This document shows, piece after piece, positions 20,448 to 29,956 of a DNA stretch of 64,000 nt. Position numbers and translations under genes: made by a program. The notes under the pieces are model-generated. The model was not told the DNA's origin. It did no database searches and saw only the letters and a program-made list of their open reading frames with translations. This DNA is from Vairimorpha ceranae. Lineage: Eukaryota; Microsporidia; Nosematidae. The stretch lies in the NCBI RefSeq assembly GCF_000988165.1, contig NW_020169308.1, positions 1-64,000 on the forward strand, in the 5' to 3' direction. Each line of letters opens with the position of its first letter. Position 1 is the stretch's first letter.

Positions 20448-21986
20448 ATGACAAAAAAAATTCGGGTGTGTAAAAATTTTACTTATTATTCGATAATCAA
20501 AGAAGCAATTCTAGCACAAAAAGGACAAAAGGCCACATCAACACAAATTTTTAATTATATAACAAATAAACATCCTCATTTATTTAAACAAAGTAACTCT
20601 ATGACTTGGAAGGGAAATATTAGGCAACTGTTAAGTAAAAATCCGGAATTTGTTAAGCTTCAAAAAGATGAAATTTCAAAATTACACTATTGGAGATTTG
20701 TTCCAATTGAAGAAATTATTGAAAATGAGAAAGAGATGAGCTATGAACATAATTTTATGCAATTTAGAAATGATCATGCCAATTATTTTAACTATTATCA
20801 AAGTTCACATAGATGTCCTATGCAAAATTCTGTTTATAATTATTATCCTGAATATCCATCTTACACGTCACAATTCCAAGAGCAATTCTTTGGATATAAG
20901 CATCACTCTTCTGGATTTACTAATCATATGGCAAATCGTAATAATACAGATTTTTATTCTATGGGAAAAAATTGTTATGTGGATAATTTATTTAATAATA
21001 ATACTCAGTTTAATGATCCTTATTTAGTATATAATTATAACACATTTATGCCCTCAAATAGAAAAGATTATGAATGTAATAAAGAAGATATTAAAAGTAA
21101 AATAATGGCCGCAAATGTTCTTAATGAACTAAGGGATTATCAGGAAGACTTTCATAAAAATAGTAGAAAAACGTACCGAGATTTTAATGAAAAACCATTT
21201 AATTGTTCTGAAGCATTTGCAGATATACAAAATAATGAATTTTTATCAGAAAATAAAATATTTAAAAATTGTGAACCTGATAATAACGATCCTGTGAAAA
21301 ATAAAGCTACTGTTAATGGTAACATAAAAAATGAATATCAAGATAAAAGTATTACTACCCATTCAGATCAGGTATATGAATCATTTGACAAGAAATGTAC
21401 ACTAAATAATAATAATGATGAAAATTTACAAAAATACAAAATAGCCAATCTAGAAAGTTATGAAAACTTTTACAATACAAATAAAAGTTTTAAAAATAAA
21501 ATGAGTACAGAAAAAACCTTAAATTCAAACATAGAATATCATAATAAAAAAAATGTCATTTATGATAATTTTTTACAAGAAAAAAACAATTGTGAAAAAG
21601 ATAAAATTGATGTGTTTATCGATCTACGAAATAATACAACTTCTGGCAAATTTAAAAACAATAATACAGCCTCTTTAAGCTTATCAGATATTGTAGATAA
21701 TTTAGATTTTGCTAATAAAGAATCTTTGAGTGTAATTGAACTTCCCGATGTAAAAGTATGCAGTGAAAAGATATGTAGTAAATCGGAAGATCAAGCACAA
21801 ATACTAATTAGAAGAAGGAAGTGTACAAGTAAGCCTATAAATTCTAAACAAAGTACCCTTGATAAAAATTTAAGTTTAAGTAGGGAAGAAAGTAAAAGTG
21901 TTGCTTTAGAAACCAAAACTCAACAGAATTCTTCCAAACATAAAACTAAAGGTTCTGAGAAAGTGTGTAAAAAATTTAAAAAATAA
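20448..21986 (+). CDS. Forkhead-domain transcription factor, 512 aa
   Basis: Residues about 9-92 form a winged-helix forkhead domain. It contains FTYYSIIKEAILAQKGQKAT (helix 1 and turn), STQIFNYITNKHPHL (helix 2) and MTWKGNIRQLLSKNPEFVKL, the recognition helix corresponding to W-x-N-S-I-R-H-N-L-S-x-N. KLHYWRFVP is the wing 2 entry. The usual Asn-Ser-Ile-Arg-His is here GNIRQ, so the His that contacts DNA is replaced by Gln. The remaining 420 residues are Asn/Lys/Ser-rich and low in complexity, with a Tyr/His/Asn-rich stretch at about 100-210. It has no CCC motif near the ATG, in contrast to both neighbours, which may mean different regulation. Nuclear. Confidence 0.85.
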   Translation: MTKKIRVCKNFTYYSIIKEAILAQKGQKATSTQIFNYITNKHPHLFKQSNSMTWKGNIRQLLSKNPEFVKLQKDEISKLHYWRFVPIEEIIENEKEMSYEHNFMQFRNDHANYFNYYQSSHRCPMQNSVYNYYPEYPSYTSQFQEQFFGYKHHSSGFTNHMANRNNTDFYSMGKNCYVDNLFNNNTQFNDPYLVYNYNTFMPSNRKDYECNKEDIKSKIMAANVLNELRDYQEDFHKNSRKTYRDFNEKPFNCSEAFADIQNNEFLSENKIFKNCEPDNNDPVKNKATVNGNIKNEYQDKSITTHSDQVYESFDKKCTLNNNNDENLQKYKIANLESYENFYNTNKSFKNKMSTEKTLNSNIEYHNKKNVIYDNFLQEKNNCEKDKIDVFIDLRNNTTSGKFKNNNTASLSLSDIVDNLDFANKESLSVIELPDVKVCSEKICSKSEDQAQILIRRRKCTSKPINSKQSTLDKNLSLSREESKSVALETKTQQNSSKHKTKGSEKVCKKFKK

Positions 21987-22033
21987 ATTGTTTCGAATTA
22001 ATTTATATTTTTTACAAATAGTTTATCCCTCAT

Positions 22034-24844
22034 ATGAAAATTTATAACTTATTTACAAAGACAGAGTCAAAAAAGCCTGTATCAATTTTTAGTTTAGATA
22101 TATTTGAAAATTTTTTGATTATTGCAAGCACGAATGGTGACATAGACTTATACAAAGATAAATATACTATTTATAAAACTGTCAGGAAACACGCTGGTGC
22201 TGTATTGTGTGTAAGATTTAATCAGCATGGTTCTTTAATTGCTTCATGTGGTGATGATGGTGCAGTAATAGTCTACGATATAGATTTAAATGTTATTAAT
22301 TTTTTTAAATTTCATTCTGGTGATGTTACTAATGTTTTTTGGACCAACAAGTATTTAATAAGTGTTGGTCACGATGGGTGCATAATTTTTTATGATGAAA
22401 AACATTTTAATGTTATAGCAAAAATAAAATCGCATGAAAATAAAATTACAGGAATCGGAGGAAACAAAAAAAATAATTTTATCTGTACACAAGGAGATGA
22501 TGGTATTGTGTTGTATAAAGATCATTCTGTCTATAAAAAGATTCCACCTAACGAAGGTGTAATTCTAGAATCATTTTTTTCTAGAATGAGTTGGTCTCCT
22601 GATGGATCTATTTTTTCGTGTGGTCTATCTTTTAATCAAAAAGTCAATTCAATAGAAATCTACAACCTAGAAATGGAATCAAAGTATTCTTTACTAGGAC
22701 ATGTTGCACCTTGTGAAGTAACATGTTTTAATCCCAAGACATTTATTAATGGTGTAAAACAATATTATATTTTAGCAGTAGGCTCACAAGATTTGTCTAT
22801 AAGTTTATGGACAACACTTTCTCCTTATCCTTTTTTATTAATTAAAAATGTTTGTGAGATGCCAATATTAGACTTAGCTTGGTCTCTTGATGGTACAAAT
22901 TTATATTATTGTTCTTATGATGGTACAGTAGGGAAATTGGAGTTTGATTTGAAAGAGTTGGGAAATATTTCTACAGTTGAACATACAACAGAAAATTCTG
23001 ATTTATTTTTGACGCTTTTGAATGCAGAACTTTATGATAAAAAAATACAAAAATTAATTAACAACAGGATTAATAATACGAGAATGATAAAAAAAAATAT
23101 AAATAATTTAGAATTACCACAAATATCGAATCAAAATAAAATACATAAAGAACATAATGATAAACTATACAAAGAATCTTTTTTACATGAAAAATCCGAA
23201 ATTAAAGCGAAAAATAAAAATTTTAAGCATTTAAATATACCTTCAGAGATAAAAAATATACAATATTACATTAATAACGAGAATAATAAATCAGATGTAG
23301 ATTTTAGATATAAAAGTCAAAATGTTTCTATGGAAGAAAAATTAAAAAAAAATAATAATTTGATAAAAATACAAGATAATGATAGAAATACAAAAACGAG
23401 CTTTTTTGACGAATCTGTTTTTTCTAGCAGTGATAATTTTAATTATAAAAAAGAAACTCCTCCTTCAACGTATAAATCAAATGATCAGTATTTTGATAGT
23501 TTAAATCCTTCTCTTCGTAATCAGCACATGCAAAATTATTCAGAAGGTATTAGACAAAATTTTAATCCATTTCATAATAATTATGAAATGCATAGAAGAC
23601 CATTTATTCCACCGCCTGGTCATTTTAATATGGATGGTATGCCTATGTATCCACCTTATATGCATAATAATAGAATGATGCATATGCAGAATTATGATCT
23701 TAATATGACGATGAAACCTAATTTTATGCAACACACACAAAGAAATGATATTAGAACATTAAGAGATCACGAACAATCACGTTGTGATAAAATTTCAGAA
23801 GACAAATTGCAAAAACTTGAACCATTAAACACTGAGGATGTAGGATTAAGAAAAAAAGATATAATTGAACAAGTAGAAAATAATGAGAAATGTAAAACAG
23901 AACCCGAATTATCTGTTAATGAAAAAAGCAATAATTTACCGACAAAAAATGAACAGCCCAATTTAACTACAAAAGTTATAAAACGAAAAGTTGTTAAGCC
24001 TGTTCTTTTAGATGATAAAAAAGAAGCACCAGTTGAGGTTTCGATGTTTAATTATAAACAATCTGTTAGAATTGAAAATGGAGTAATTGAAGAATTTTAT
24101 AAAGATTTTGGAGATTATTCTATTGAACTAAATTCAGAAAAAACAAAATTAACAATAAAAAGATGTAAAAAAGATTTTTTTGAAATTTACGGAAAGTTTA
24201 ATTTTCTGTGTGCATCCAAAAGATACATTTGTGTTTACACCACAAATATTGAAATATACGATTTAAGAACTGGTACGCTTGTATGTCCATTCATTGGTGC
24301 AGGTTCAGTAATTTATATGGATATTTGTGACACCAACCTTTTATTTTTAGAAGGAGATGGTACTGTTGGTATTTTTGATATAAAACGCAATTCCCTGTTA
24401 AATACACGTGTTCCACGGTATGAAACAGTAGTGCGAATTAGATTTAGTAAATTGTATTTTATAATTTGTGAATACAAAGATTCTGAATATATATTAGATA
24501 AAAATACTAAATTATGGTATTTATTACGTAAAGATTGGAATGACTTGTCTACTACAAATATAGATTACGAAAATACGGTAGATGAGACCATTAAAAAATT
24601 AGAAAACAAATTTTTAATCAATTTCAAAAATAAAAGACACGATAAGCTTAAAAAAATTACAAAAAAAATGATAAAAATATTAATGAACATAAAATTAACT
24701 GATCAATATGAAAATATTATAAAAAAAGTTTTTATAGATTTAATTAAATTAGGACATAAAAAATTTGTTATAAGATGTTTAGAAAAATTAAGTAAAAAAT
24801 TCAATCTACAATATTTTATTGTAGATGTTATGAAAAATATGTGA
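22034..24844 (+). CDS. HIRA/Hir1-type histone chaperone, 936 aa
   Basis: The N-terminal 320 residues are a WD40 propeller whose first blades match Hir1/HIRA. KPVSIFSLDIFENFLIIAS is followed by HAGAVLCVRFNQHGSLIASC and GDDGAVIVYD. The middle (about 330-650) is Asn/Lys-rich and disordered, with a Met/Pro/His/Tyr-rich patch at about 500-570. From about 690 the conserved HIRA C-terminal domain follows (FGDYSIELNSEKTKLTIK, IYGKFNFLCASKRYICVY, DLRTGTLVCPFIGAGSV, GDGTVGIFDIKRNSLLNTRV). HIRA deposits H3-H4 outside replication, and it lies close to H2A here. The CCC motif (TATCCCTCAT) abuts the ATG. Confidence 0.9.
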   Translation: MKIYNLFTKTESKKPVSIFSLDIFENFLIIASTNGDIDLYKDKYTIYKTVRKHAGAVLCVRFNQHGSLIASCGDDGAVIVYDIDLNVINFFKFHSGDVTNVFWTNKYLISVGHDGCIIFYDEKHFNVIAKIKSHENKITGIGGNKKNNFICTQGDDGIVLYKDHSVYKKIPPNEGVILESFFSRMSWSPDGSIFSCGLSFNQKVNSIEIYNLEMESKYSLLGHVAPCEVTCFNPKTFINGVKQYYILAVGSQDLSISLWTTLSPYPFLLIKNVCEMPILDLAWSLDGTNLYYCSYDGTVGKLEFDLKELGNISTVEHTTENSDLFLTLLNAELYDKKIQKLINNRINNTRMIKKNINNLELPQISNQNKIHKEHNDKLYKESFLHEKSEIKAKNKNFKHLNIPSEIKNIQYYINNENNKSDVDFRYKSQNVSMEEKLKKNNNLIKIQDNDRNTKTSFFDESVFSSSDNFNYKKETPPSTYKSNDQYFDSLNPSLRNQHMQNYSEGIRQNFNPFHNNYEMHRRPFIPPPGHFNMDGMPMYPPYMHNNRMMHMQNYDLNMTMKPNFMQHTQRNDIRTLRDHEQSRCDKISEDKLQKLEPLNTEDVGLRKKDIIEQVENNEKCKTEPELSVNEKSNNLPTKNEQPNLTTKVIKRKVVKPVLLDDKKEAPVEVSMFNYKQSVRIENGVIEEFYKDFGDYSIELNSEKTKLTIKRCKKDFFEIYGKFNFLCASKRYICVYTTNIEIYDLRTGTLVCPFIGAGSVIYMDICDTNLLFLEGDGTVGIFDIKRNSLLNTRVPRYETVVRIRFSKLYFIICEYKDSEYILDKNTKLWYLLRKDWNDLSTTNIDYENTVDETIKKLENKFLINFKNKRHDKLKKITKKMIKILMNIKLTDQYENIIKKVFIDLIKLGHKKFVIRCLEKLSKKFNLQYFIVDVMKNM

Positions 24845-25815
24845 AATACATTTATAAATAAATTTAATTTGCAATATAAATCTTTTTTATGTCTTTTAAT
24901 AAAAGTTTAACTTGTACAAGTAGTTGTGGACATAATTGGTTAGCTTAAACGGTATTTAATACATAACAAAAGACTGCTTTTATCGCTTACTGCTATATAC
25001 AAATGGTTATAAATTATAATTGGTTAGTTTAAACGATTTAAATACATAACAAAAGACTGCTTTTATCGCTTAATGCTGCATACAAATGATTATAAGTAAA
25101 GATGGGTGTTATTTTGATATATAAATATTGATTTTCTAAAAACAAAAAAGGAACACAGTAAACCATTGAACTTTGGTACAAATAATATAAAAGACGTGTA
25201 CAGATGTATTGTATTTATGAAGTTGTTATACCCGATTATTTTATATTTATTAACTAACCTCTACAATTACAAGCATTAACTTTTATAAGTAAGTAAATAA
25301 TACTATTTACAGTCTTACAAGCACTTTTTTTAAAATATATTGCTTTATACATATGTATTTTTTATTGATAAAAAATCATTTTAATTTAAAAATTTTAACT
25401 AACAAAAAATATGTTGTATTTTTAAAAGTAAAAACTTCTTATTTTAACATTAATGTAAAATTCTATTAAATAATATATGTAAAAAAATTTATCAAAGCTT
25501 AGAAGGGATAAACTGAGAATTAAAGAAATATTATGTTGTGATTTAATAAGTAATCTGAAAATTTTGTAATTAAGAACGCTACGGGAATCTGATCAACTAA
25601 CATTCCTTCAAAAATAATCAATCAATAAATAGATTATATTAAAAATAAATTTAATTGTATGTATATGTCAACACATACGAATATTACACCTTAAAATTAA
25701 ATACATTAATTTATTTTATATAATTCCTTTATGTTTTGTTTATTAAAGATATTAATTAGATTAAAAAGGGGGGGAAGGTATTAATTCCATTTAAAAAAAA
25801 GATTTTTACCCCAAT
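24845..25815. other. Intergenic region containing an 84-bp tandem duplication
   Basis: No gene seen. Apart from the duplication at 24933-25097, the rest is A/T-rich. A G-run (GGGGGGGAAGG) lies near 25770, shortly before the ABC gene. Confidence 0.4.
24933..25097 (+). repeat. 84-bp direct tandem duplication
   Basis: Two adjacent copies (24933-25016 and 25017-25097) share TAATTGGTTAG, TTTAATACATAACAAAAGAC and TGCTTTTATCGCTTA in order. They differ at only a handful of positions. Confidence 0.9.
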
Positions 25816-27675
25816 ATGAATACTTCTAAAAAAAACATTTTAGAATTCAATAATTTAACATATTATGGAGACCCTTACAAAGAAGACAATTTAGATATTC
25901 CTTCTATTAAAATATCCGCTGTTTCTGGTAAATTCGTTTCCGGTGAAATTTATTACGCACTTTTTAATTTTTGGGAAAATCAATATAAGTTTTTAGAATT
26001 TTTTAGTGGTAGAATGAATAGACATGTAAAAACATACGGAGAAGTTTTGTACAACGGTGAAGAAAGAGAATGGGATGATTGGTCTAAGAAAAGTTGTTTT
26101 ATTATTCTTGACTCTTCATTCAATAAATATAATAATATTATATTATATTTAGAAGCCAATTTAAAAATGATTTATCCTGACAGAGTAGATTTTAATGATA
26201 TGATACAAGAAATTATGACTAAATCTTATAATATAATTGAGGAAAGTGGTATAAAAATAAATGATATTAATATTACAAGTTACATAGTGGCGTGTACACT
26301 GTTAAATCCAGATGTATTATTTATCGCAAATTATTTTATTATGACAAGCCCAGAAGACAGAACGTTTTTAGACTTGTATTTAAGACAATATGTAAAAGAT
26401 AATAACACTATTTTGGTTTTATTAGATGCTGTAGATATATATGATAATGCTTTTATTAGTACATTAAAAAGTAATATATTGGTATTTAATTTGGGTGTAC
26501 TGGTGTATAGTGGGTTATCTGAAGAATATTATAACAGTATGTACAATATTGCTAAAAAAATATATCCAAAGATAAACAACGAACAGGATATATTAGATGT
26601 TGCGAATGACGCCATTTGCGAAGAAAATAACAAATGTTTACAAGATCTACAGTTAGAAACAAAAAGTAAATCTTCTAATAACATCTACATTACAACGGCA
26701 GAAATTAATCGTAAAGATGTAATTGACATCATAAAAATTAGATTGTTATATTCATTTTACTTTCCTCAGCTCCATATAACCACAACAGCAGCTTTATTTT
26801 TTATTTTCAATTTTGCGCTTTATTTAAGTAATGATGCTACTAATTTACAAGCGCATAGTTTAACATCTGATCCACGAAAATGTGGATTTATAGATTCATT
26901 TTATATTGCGCTTCTTCTTTTTAAAAAATATTATATTTTTTTAAGTACATCTGTCATTGTGTTTACATTCACTGATGCTATGATTCGCAGAGATTATAGC
27001 GATTTTTTATATTCAAAACTTTTATCACCGAGTTCTGTCATTTTAGCTAAATACTTGTTTTATAATGCACCTGGTTATTTGATTTTTGCTCTAATTATGT
27101 TTTTAAACTTACTTTATAATCAAAGTAATATTAATTTATACAGTACAGTTTTCTTGATTATTTTAGGATTTTTTCATTTATTTTTAATAGAACGCTTTAG
27201 TCTTCTACTTGAATCATTATGTAGTATTAAAACTTCTAAAATAATTTCAATGATTTATTTAATAATCTCTGTATTTATGATGAATTTTAATTTATATTAT
27301 GATGATTTCGTAAGGTTTGTTTATTTATTTTTGTGCTTTTTAGATCCGTCATTTCTTCTTATTTTTATATCAGAATATTTTTTGTTAAAATACGCTCTTA
27401 AGTCAACTGCGTCATTGATTTTTAAAAAATTTTATATTGACAATCAATCAAATCTGATCAATGCGCTAAAAAGTAAGAATGGATATTTTTTAGCTGATGT
27501 TATAAATAAAAAAGAAACAATAAAATGTGAAGATGTTTTGGAATTGGTTGGTCTACCTAAAAATATTTTTTTAGTTATATTATTATTTGTTAGTGTACTT
27601 AGTACAGTGACTGTAGTGGGATTTTTTTTATGGAGAAAAAAAATTTTACCAAATATACGGCTAAAATACAGCTAA
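25816..27675 (+). CDS. ABCG-like half-transporter with a degenerate nucleotide-binding domain, 619 aa
   Basis: The layout is that of an ABCG/White half-transporter: NBD first (about 1-240), then a six-span ABC2-type membrane domain (about 305-540) and a final TM near 590-612 with a basic tail. The NBD keeps the frame of the family (VSGKFVSGEIYYALFNFWEN where the Walker A region should be, FSGRMNRHVKTYGEVLYNG next). However, the GxxGxGKS/T loop is absent. The LSGGE signature is replaced by INDINITSYIVAC, and Walker B reads VLFIANYFIM, without Asp-Glu. It therefore should not hydrolyse ATP by itself. It may pair with an active half-transporter or act as a channel or regulator. The start follows TACCCCAAT. 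Confidence 0.75.
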   Translation: MNTSKKNILEFNNLTYYGDPYKEDNLDIPSIKISAVSGKFVSGEIYYALFNFWENQYKFLEFFSGRMNRHVKTYGEVLYNGEEREWDDWSKKSCFIILDSSFNKYNNIILYLEANLKMIYPDRVDFNDMIQEIMTKSYNIIEESGIKINDINITSYIVACTLLNPDVLFIANYFIMTSPEDRTFLDLYLRQYVKDNNTILVLLDAVDIYDNAFISTLKSNILVFNLGVLVYSGLSEEYYNSMYNIAKKIYPKINNEQDILDVANDAICEENNKCLQDLQLETKSKSSNNIYITTAEINRKDVIDIIKIRLLYSFYFPQLHITTTAALFFIFNFALYLSNDATNLQAHSLTSDPRKCGFIDSFYIALLLFKKYYIFLSTSVIVFTFTDAMIRRDYSDFLYSKLLSPSSVILAKYLFYNAPGYLIFALIMFLNLLYNQSNINLYSTVFLIILGFFHLFLIERFSLLLESLCSIKTSKIISMIYLIISVFMMNFNLYYDDFVRFVYLFLCFLDPSFLLIFISEYFLLKYALKSTASLIFKKFYIDNQSNLINALKSKNGYFLADVINKKETIKCEDVLELVGLPKNIFLVILLFVSVLSTVTVVGFFLWRKKILPNIRLKYS

Positions 27676-27973
27676 TTATTTATTATAAAATAAATTATGT
27701 GATGTCATAACATTGCTTAAATAAATAATTTGTTTTTTTAGGAGTATTAAATTAATTTATTATTGATTTTAAAATCGTAAACTGGTTGACTAAATAATTT
27801 AATATTATTAAGGTTCTAATGTTGATTTTAAGCATCATGCTTTTAAATTTTTTTAAGGTTTGATTTCCAAAATTTGTTCAAAATTATTAAGGCGTTTTTT
27901 AACATTTATACCTTATATTTTATTAAATGAGATAAATATAACAACCAAACTGTTATTAAAAATTATTTTATTT

Positions 27974-29395
27974 TTAATTATTTTCTGTTCTGTTTATCAA
28001 TTTTGTCTTAAGATATTTTTCTGTTTCTTTTTCATCATTCCACAACTTTTCATAATGCTTTGTTTTAGGTGCATTTAGAGGCCTTATTTTACCGGTAATA
28101 TCTCTATCTTTGTAACCCCGATCCATTGTTCCACATATGCACCACATAACACCCGTATATCCATTAGGATCATTACCATCAATAGAATATTTATCATTAA
28201 GTTCAATACCAATTTTAACTGCTTCTTCTGGTGTTTTAGTCCATTTTACAAGCTGCTTGGCCCAGTACATTCTTACATATCCATGAATTTTATTCAATTT
28301 TAATAGTTGATTTTCCGCAGCATTCCAGAAACTATCATTCGTTTTACCGAACTCTAATTCTTCTTTTGTGTACAAATGCTCCCTTTCATCTTTTGCATGT
28401 TCGTGTAAGCTATCTCTTGCCCACTCAAGTGCACCCATAATGTTATCATAATCTTTATTGTGATAACAAAAATGTTCTGATGTTTCTCTCCATATAAATA
28501 TTTCTGCTACATACCCGTCAAGATTGTCTTTATCTTTTTTGTAAAATTTTTCATAAGCCAATTTAATAATTTTTTGCGGGCTTAAAATCCCAAGGTGTAT
28601 GTACGGCGATAGATTACTTAAGCCATCTACATCTGGATTATTGCGACATTCGTTATAAATATGAAACTTGTTATTAAAAAAATCATCCATAACTTTCAGA
28701 CCTGCTGAATATGTTCCTTGATAGTACTTTGCAGGTTCATATTTTGGAATATTGCATTTAAAACTCGACACCTTTTTTTTATCGTTAAATTTATGAGGTT
28801 CAAGAGTGTCCCAGGCATTTATTATAAATTTCATATTTTTGCTTGTAAAATTCGAATCATTTACGCTTTTTTCAAGTTGTAGATCGTCATATTCGTTCAG
28901 GTATTCGAAAAAATGTTTAAAAAGCTGAATTTTTACAGAACTGCTTGTTCTTTTGTAAACATCAAGAATTTTACACGGAACAATGTTATGACTGTCTATT
29001 TGAATACAAAACAGTTTATCTTTTGTACACAAATCCTTTATATTATTACAAAACGCAATATGCTCTCGTAAAGGAGACCAATCAAGAATTATATTTTTTA
29101 TTTTATTGGTTTTAACAAATGTGTTAACATTATCAAGGATTGTTAAATATAAGTTTTGTTTTATAGATTCTTTTCTTAGGTCTTCAATATTTTCAAGTAT
29201 TAAACTGTACTGTACATCATTACATTTAATATCTTTAATAGGGACACCTATAAACATTTGTGATTGATAGTGATATGATAAGTTATAAGCATAGTGAATA
29301 CAATGGTTGTTAAGTAGCCTTAAATCCCTCATAGAAATATATAGAACATTGCCTTTTATTGGAGAATTTGCTAATACTGTTAAACGATCTTTCAT
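27974..29395 (-). CDS. Class II CPD photolyase, 473 aa
   Basis: The N-terminal alpha/beta domain starts with NVLYISMRDLRLLNNHCIHYA, the class II counterpart of VLYWMSRDQR. The C-terminal FAD-binding domain has FIWRETSEHFCYHNKDYDN, then LEWARDSLHEHAKDEREHLY. Next come SFWNAAENQLLKLNKIHGYV, RMYWAKQLVKWT and DGNDPNGYTGVMWCICGTMD. The last block is diagnostic for class II enzymes. It reverses UV-induced cyclobutane pyrimidine dimers using FADH- and light. Photolyases of this class are known from insect-infecting microsporidia and protect spores outside the host. The upstream signal is a weak ACCTTA rather than CCC. Confidence 0.95.
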   Translation of the reverse strand: MKDRLTVLANSPIKGNVLYISMRDLRLLNNHCIHYAYNLSYHYQSQMFIGVPIKDIKCNDVQYSLILENIEDLRKESIKQNLYLTILDNVNTFVKTNKIKNIILDWSPLREHIAFCNNIKDLCTKDKLFCIQIDSHNIVPCKILDVYKRTSSSVKIQLFKHFFEYLNEYDDLQLEKSVNDSNFTSKNMKFIINAWDTLEPHKFNDKKKVSSFKCNIPKYEPAKYYQGTYSAGLKVMDDFFNNKFHIYNECRNNPDVDGLSNLSPYIHLGILSPQKIIKLAYEKFYKKDKDNLDGYVAEIFIWRETSEHFCYHNKDYDNIMGALEWARDSLHEHAKDEREHLYTKEELEFGKTNDSFWNAAENQLLKLNKIHGYVRMYWAKQLVKWTKTPEEAVKIGIELNDKYSIDGNDPNGYTGVMWCICGTMDRGYKDRDITGKIRPLNAPKTKHYEKLWNDEKETEKYLKTKLINRTENN

Positions 29396-29581
29396 AAAAA
29401 AATAAGGTAAAAATTATTAAATACAAACAATGATATCACAAAACAAATTGGTGACATATAAACAAAAAAAAATTAATCGTTTTATTGATTTTTTGCATTC
29501 ATTTTTGATACAAAATTATAATTTATCCCTTAGATTGACATGTAGCAAGTATTTGTTTTAATAATTTTTTATATTTACACC

Positions 29582-29806
29582 ATGGGTCGTTTACAAACAT
29601 ATCAAAAATTTCCTCTAAATATTTACTACAGAATATCAGTAGAGCTTGGGTTGCCTTTGCTTACAAGAACAGAAAGAATCTTTATTTATTTCTATTTAGC
29701 TCTTCTTTTACATTCATTTGTTAAAAGTATTTACAATATGCTAATGTATATCTATAATATTAAACCTATAGATATATTAGACTATCTATCAACTTTCTAT
29801 AAATAA
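29582..29806 (+). CDS. Possible small subunit of serine palmitoyltransferase (ssSPT-like), 74 aa
   Basis: A short protein with one hydrophobic helix. The order of features resembles ssSPT/SPTSS proteins: a Tyr-Tyr pair (NIYYRISVEL), 13-14 residues later an Glu-Arg (LTRTERI) at the helix entrance, then a roughly 23-residue membrane helix (FIYFYLALLLHSFVKSIYNML) ending in Tyr. Those proteins bind and activate the LCB1/LCB2 heterodimer in the ER, the first step of sphingolipid synthesis. The match is at pattern level only. No CCC motif lies adjacent to the ATG (the nearest is about 55 nt upstream). It might otherwise be an unrelated small membrane protein. Confidence 0.45.
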   Translation: MGRLQTYQKFPLNIYYRISVELGLPLLTRTERIFIYFYLALLLHSFVKSIYNMLMYIYNIKPIDILDYLSTFYK

Positions 29807-29956
29807 AAATTTACATTTTATAAGTACATCAATATATCTTAAAAATAAGTGGTTTTTAAAACATAAGTGATTACATAATATTTTATTAAAACTTAGCAAT
29901 GTGTTCTAAAGAAATATTTTATCATTTTTTTTAAGTGTTAAAAAGTATACCCTCAA

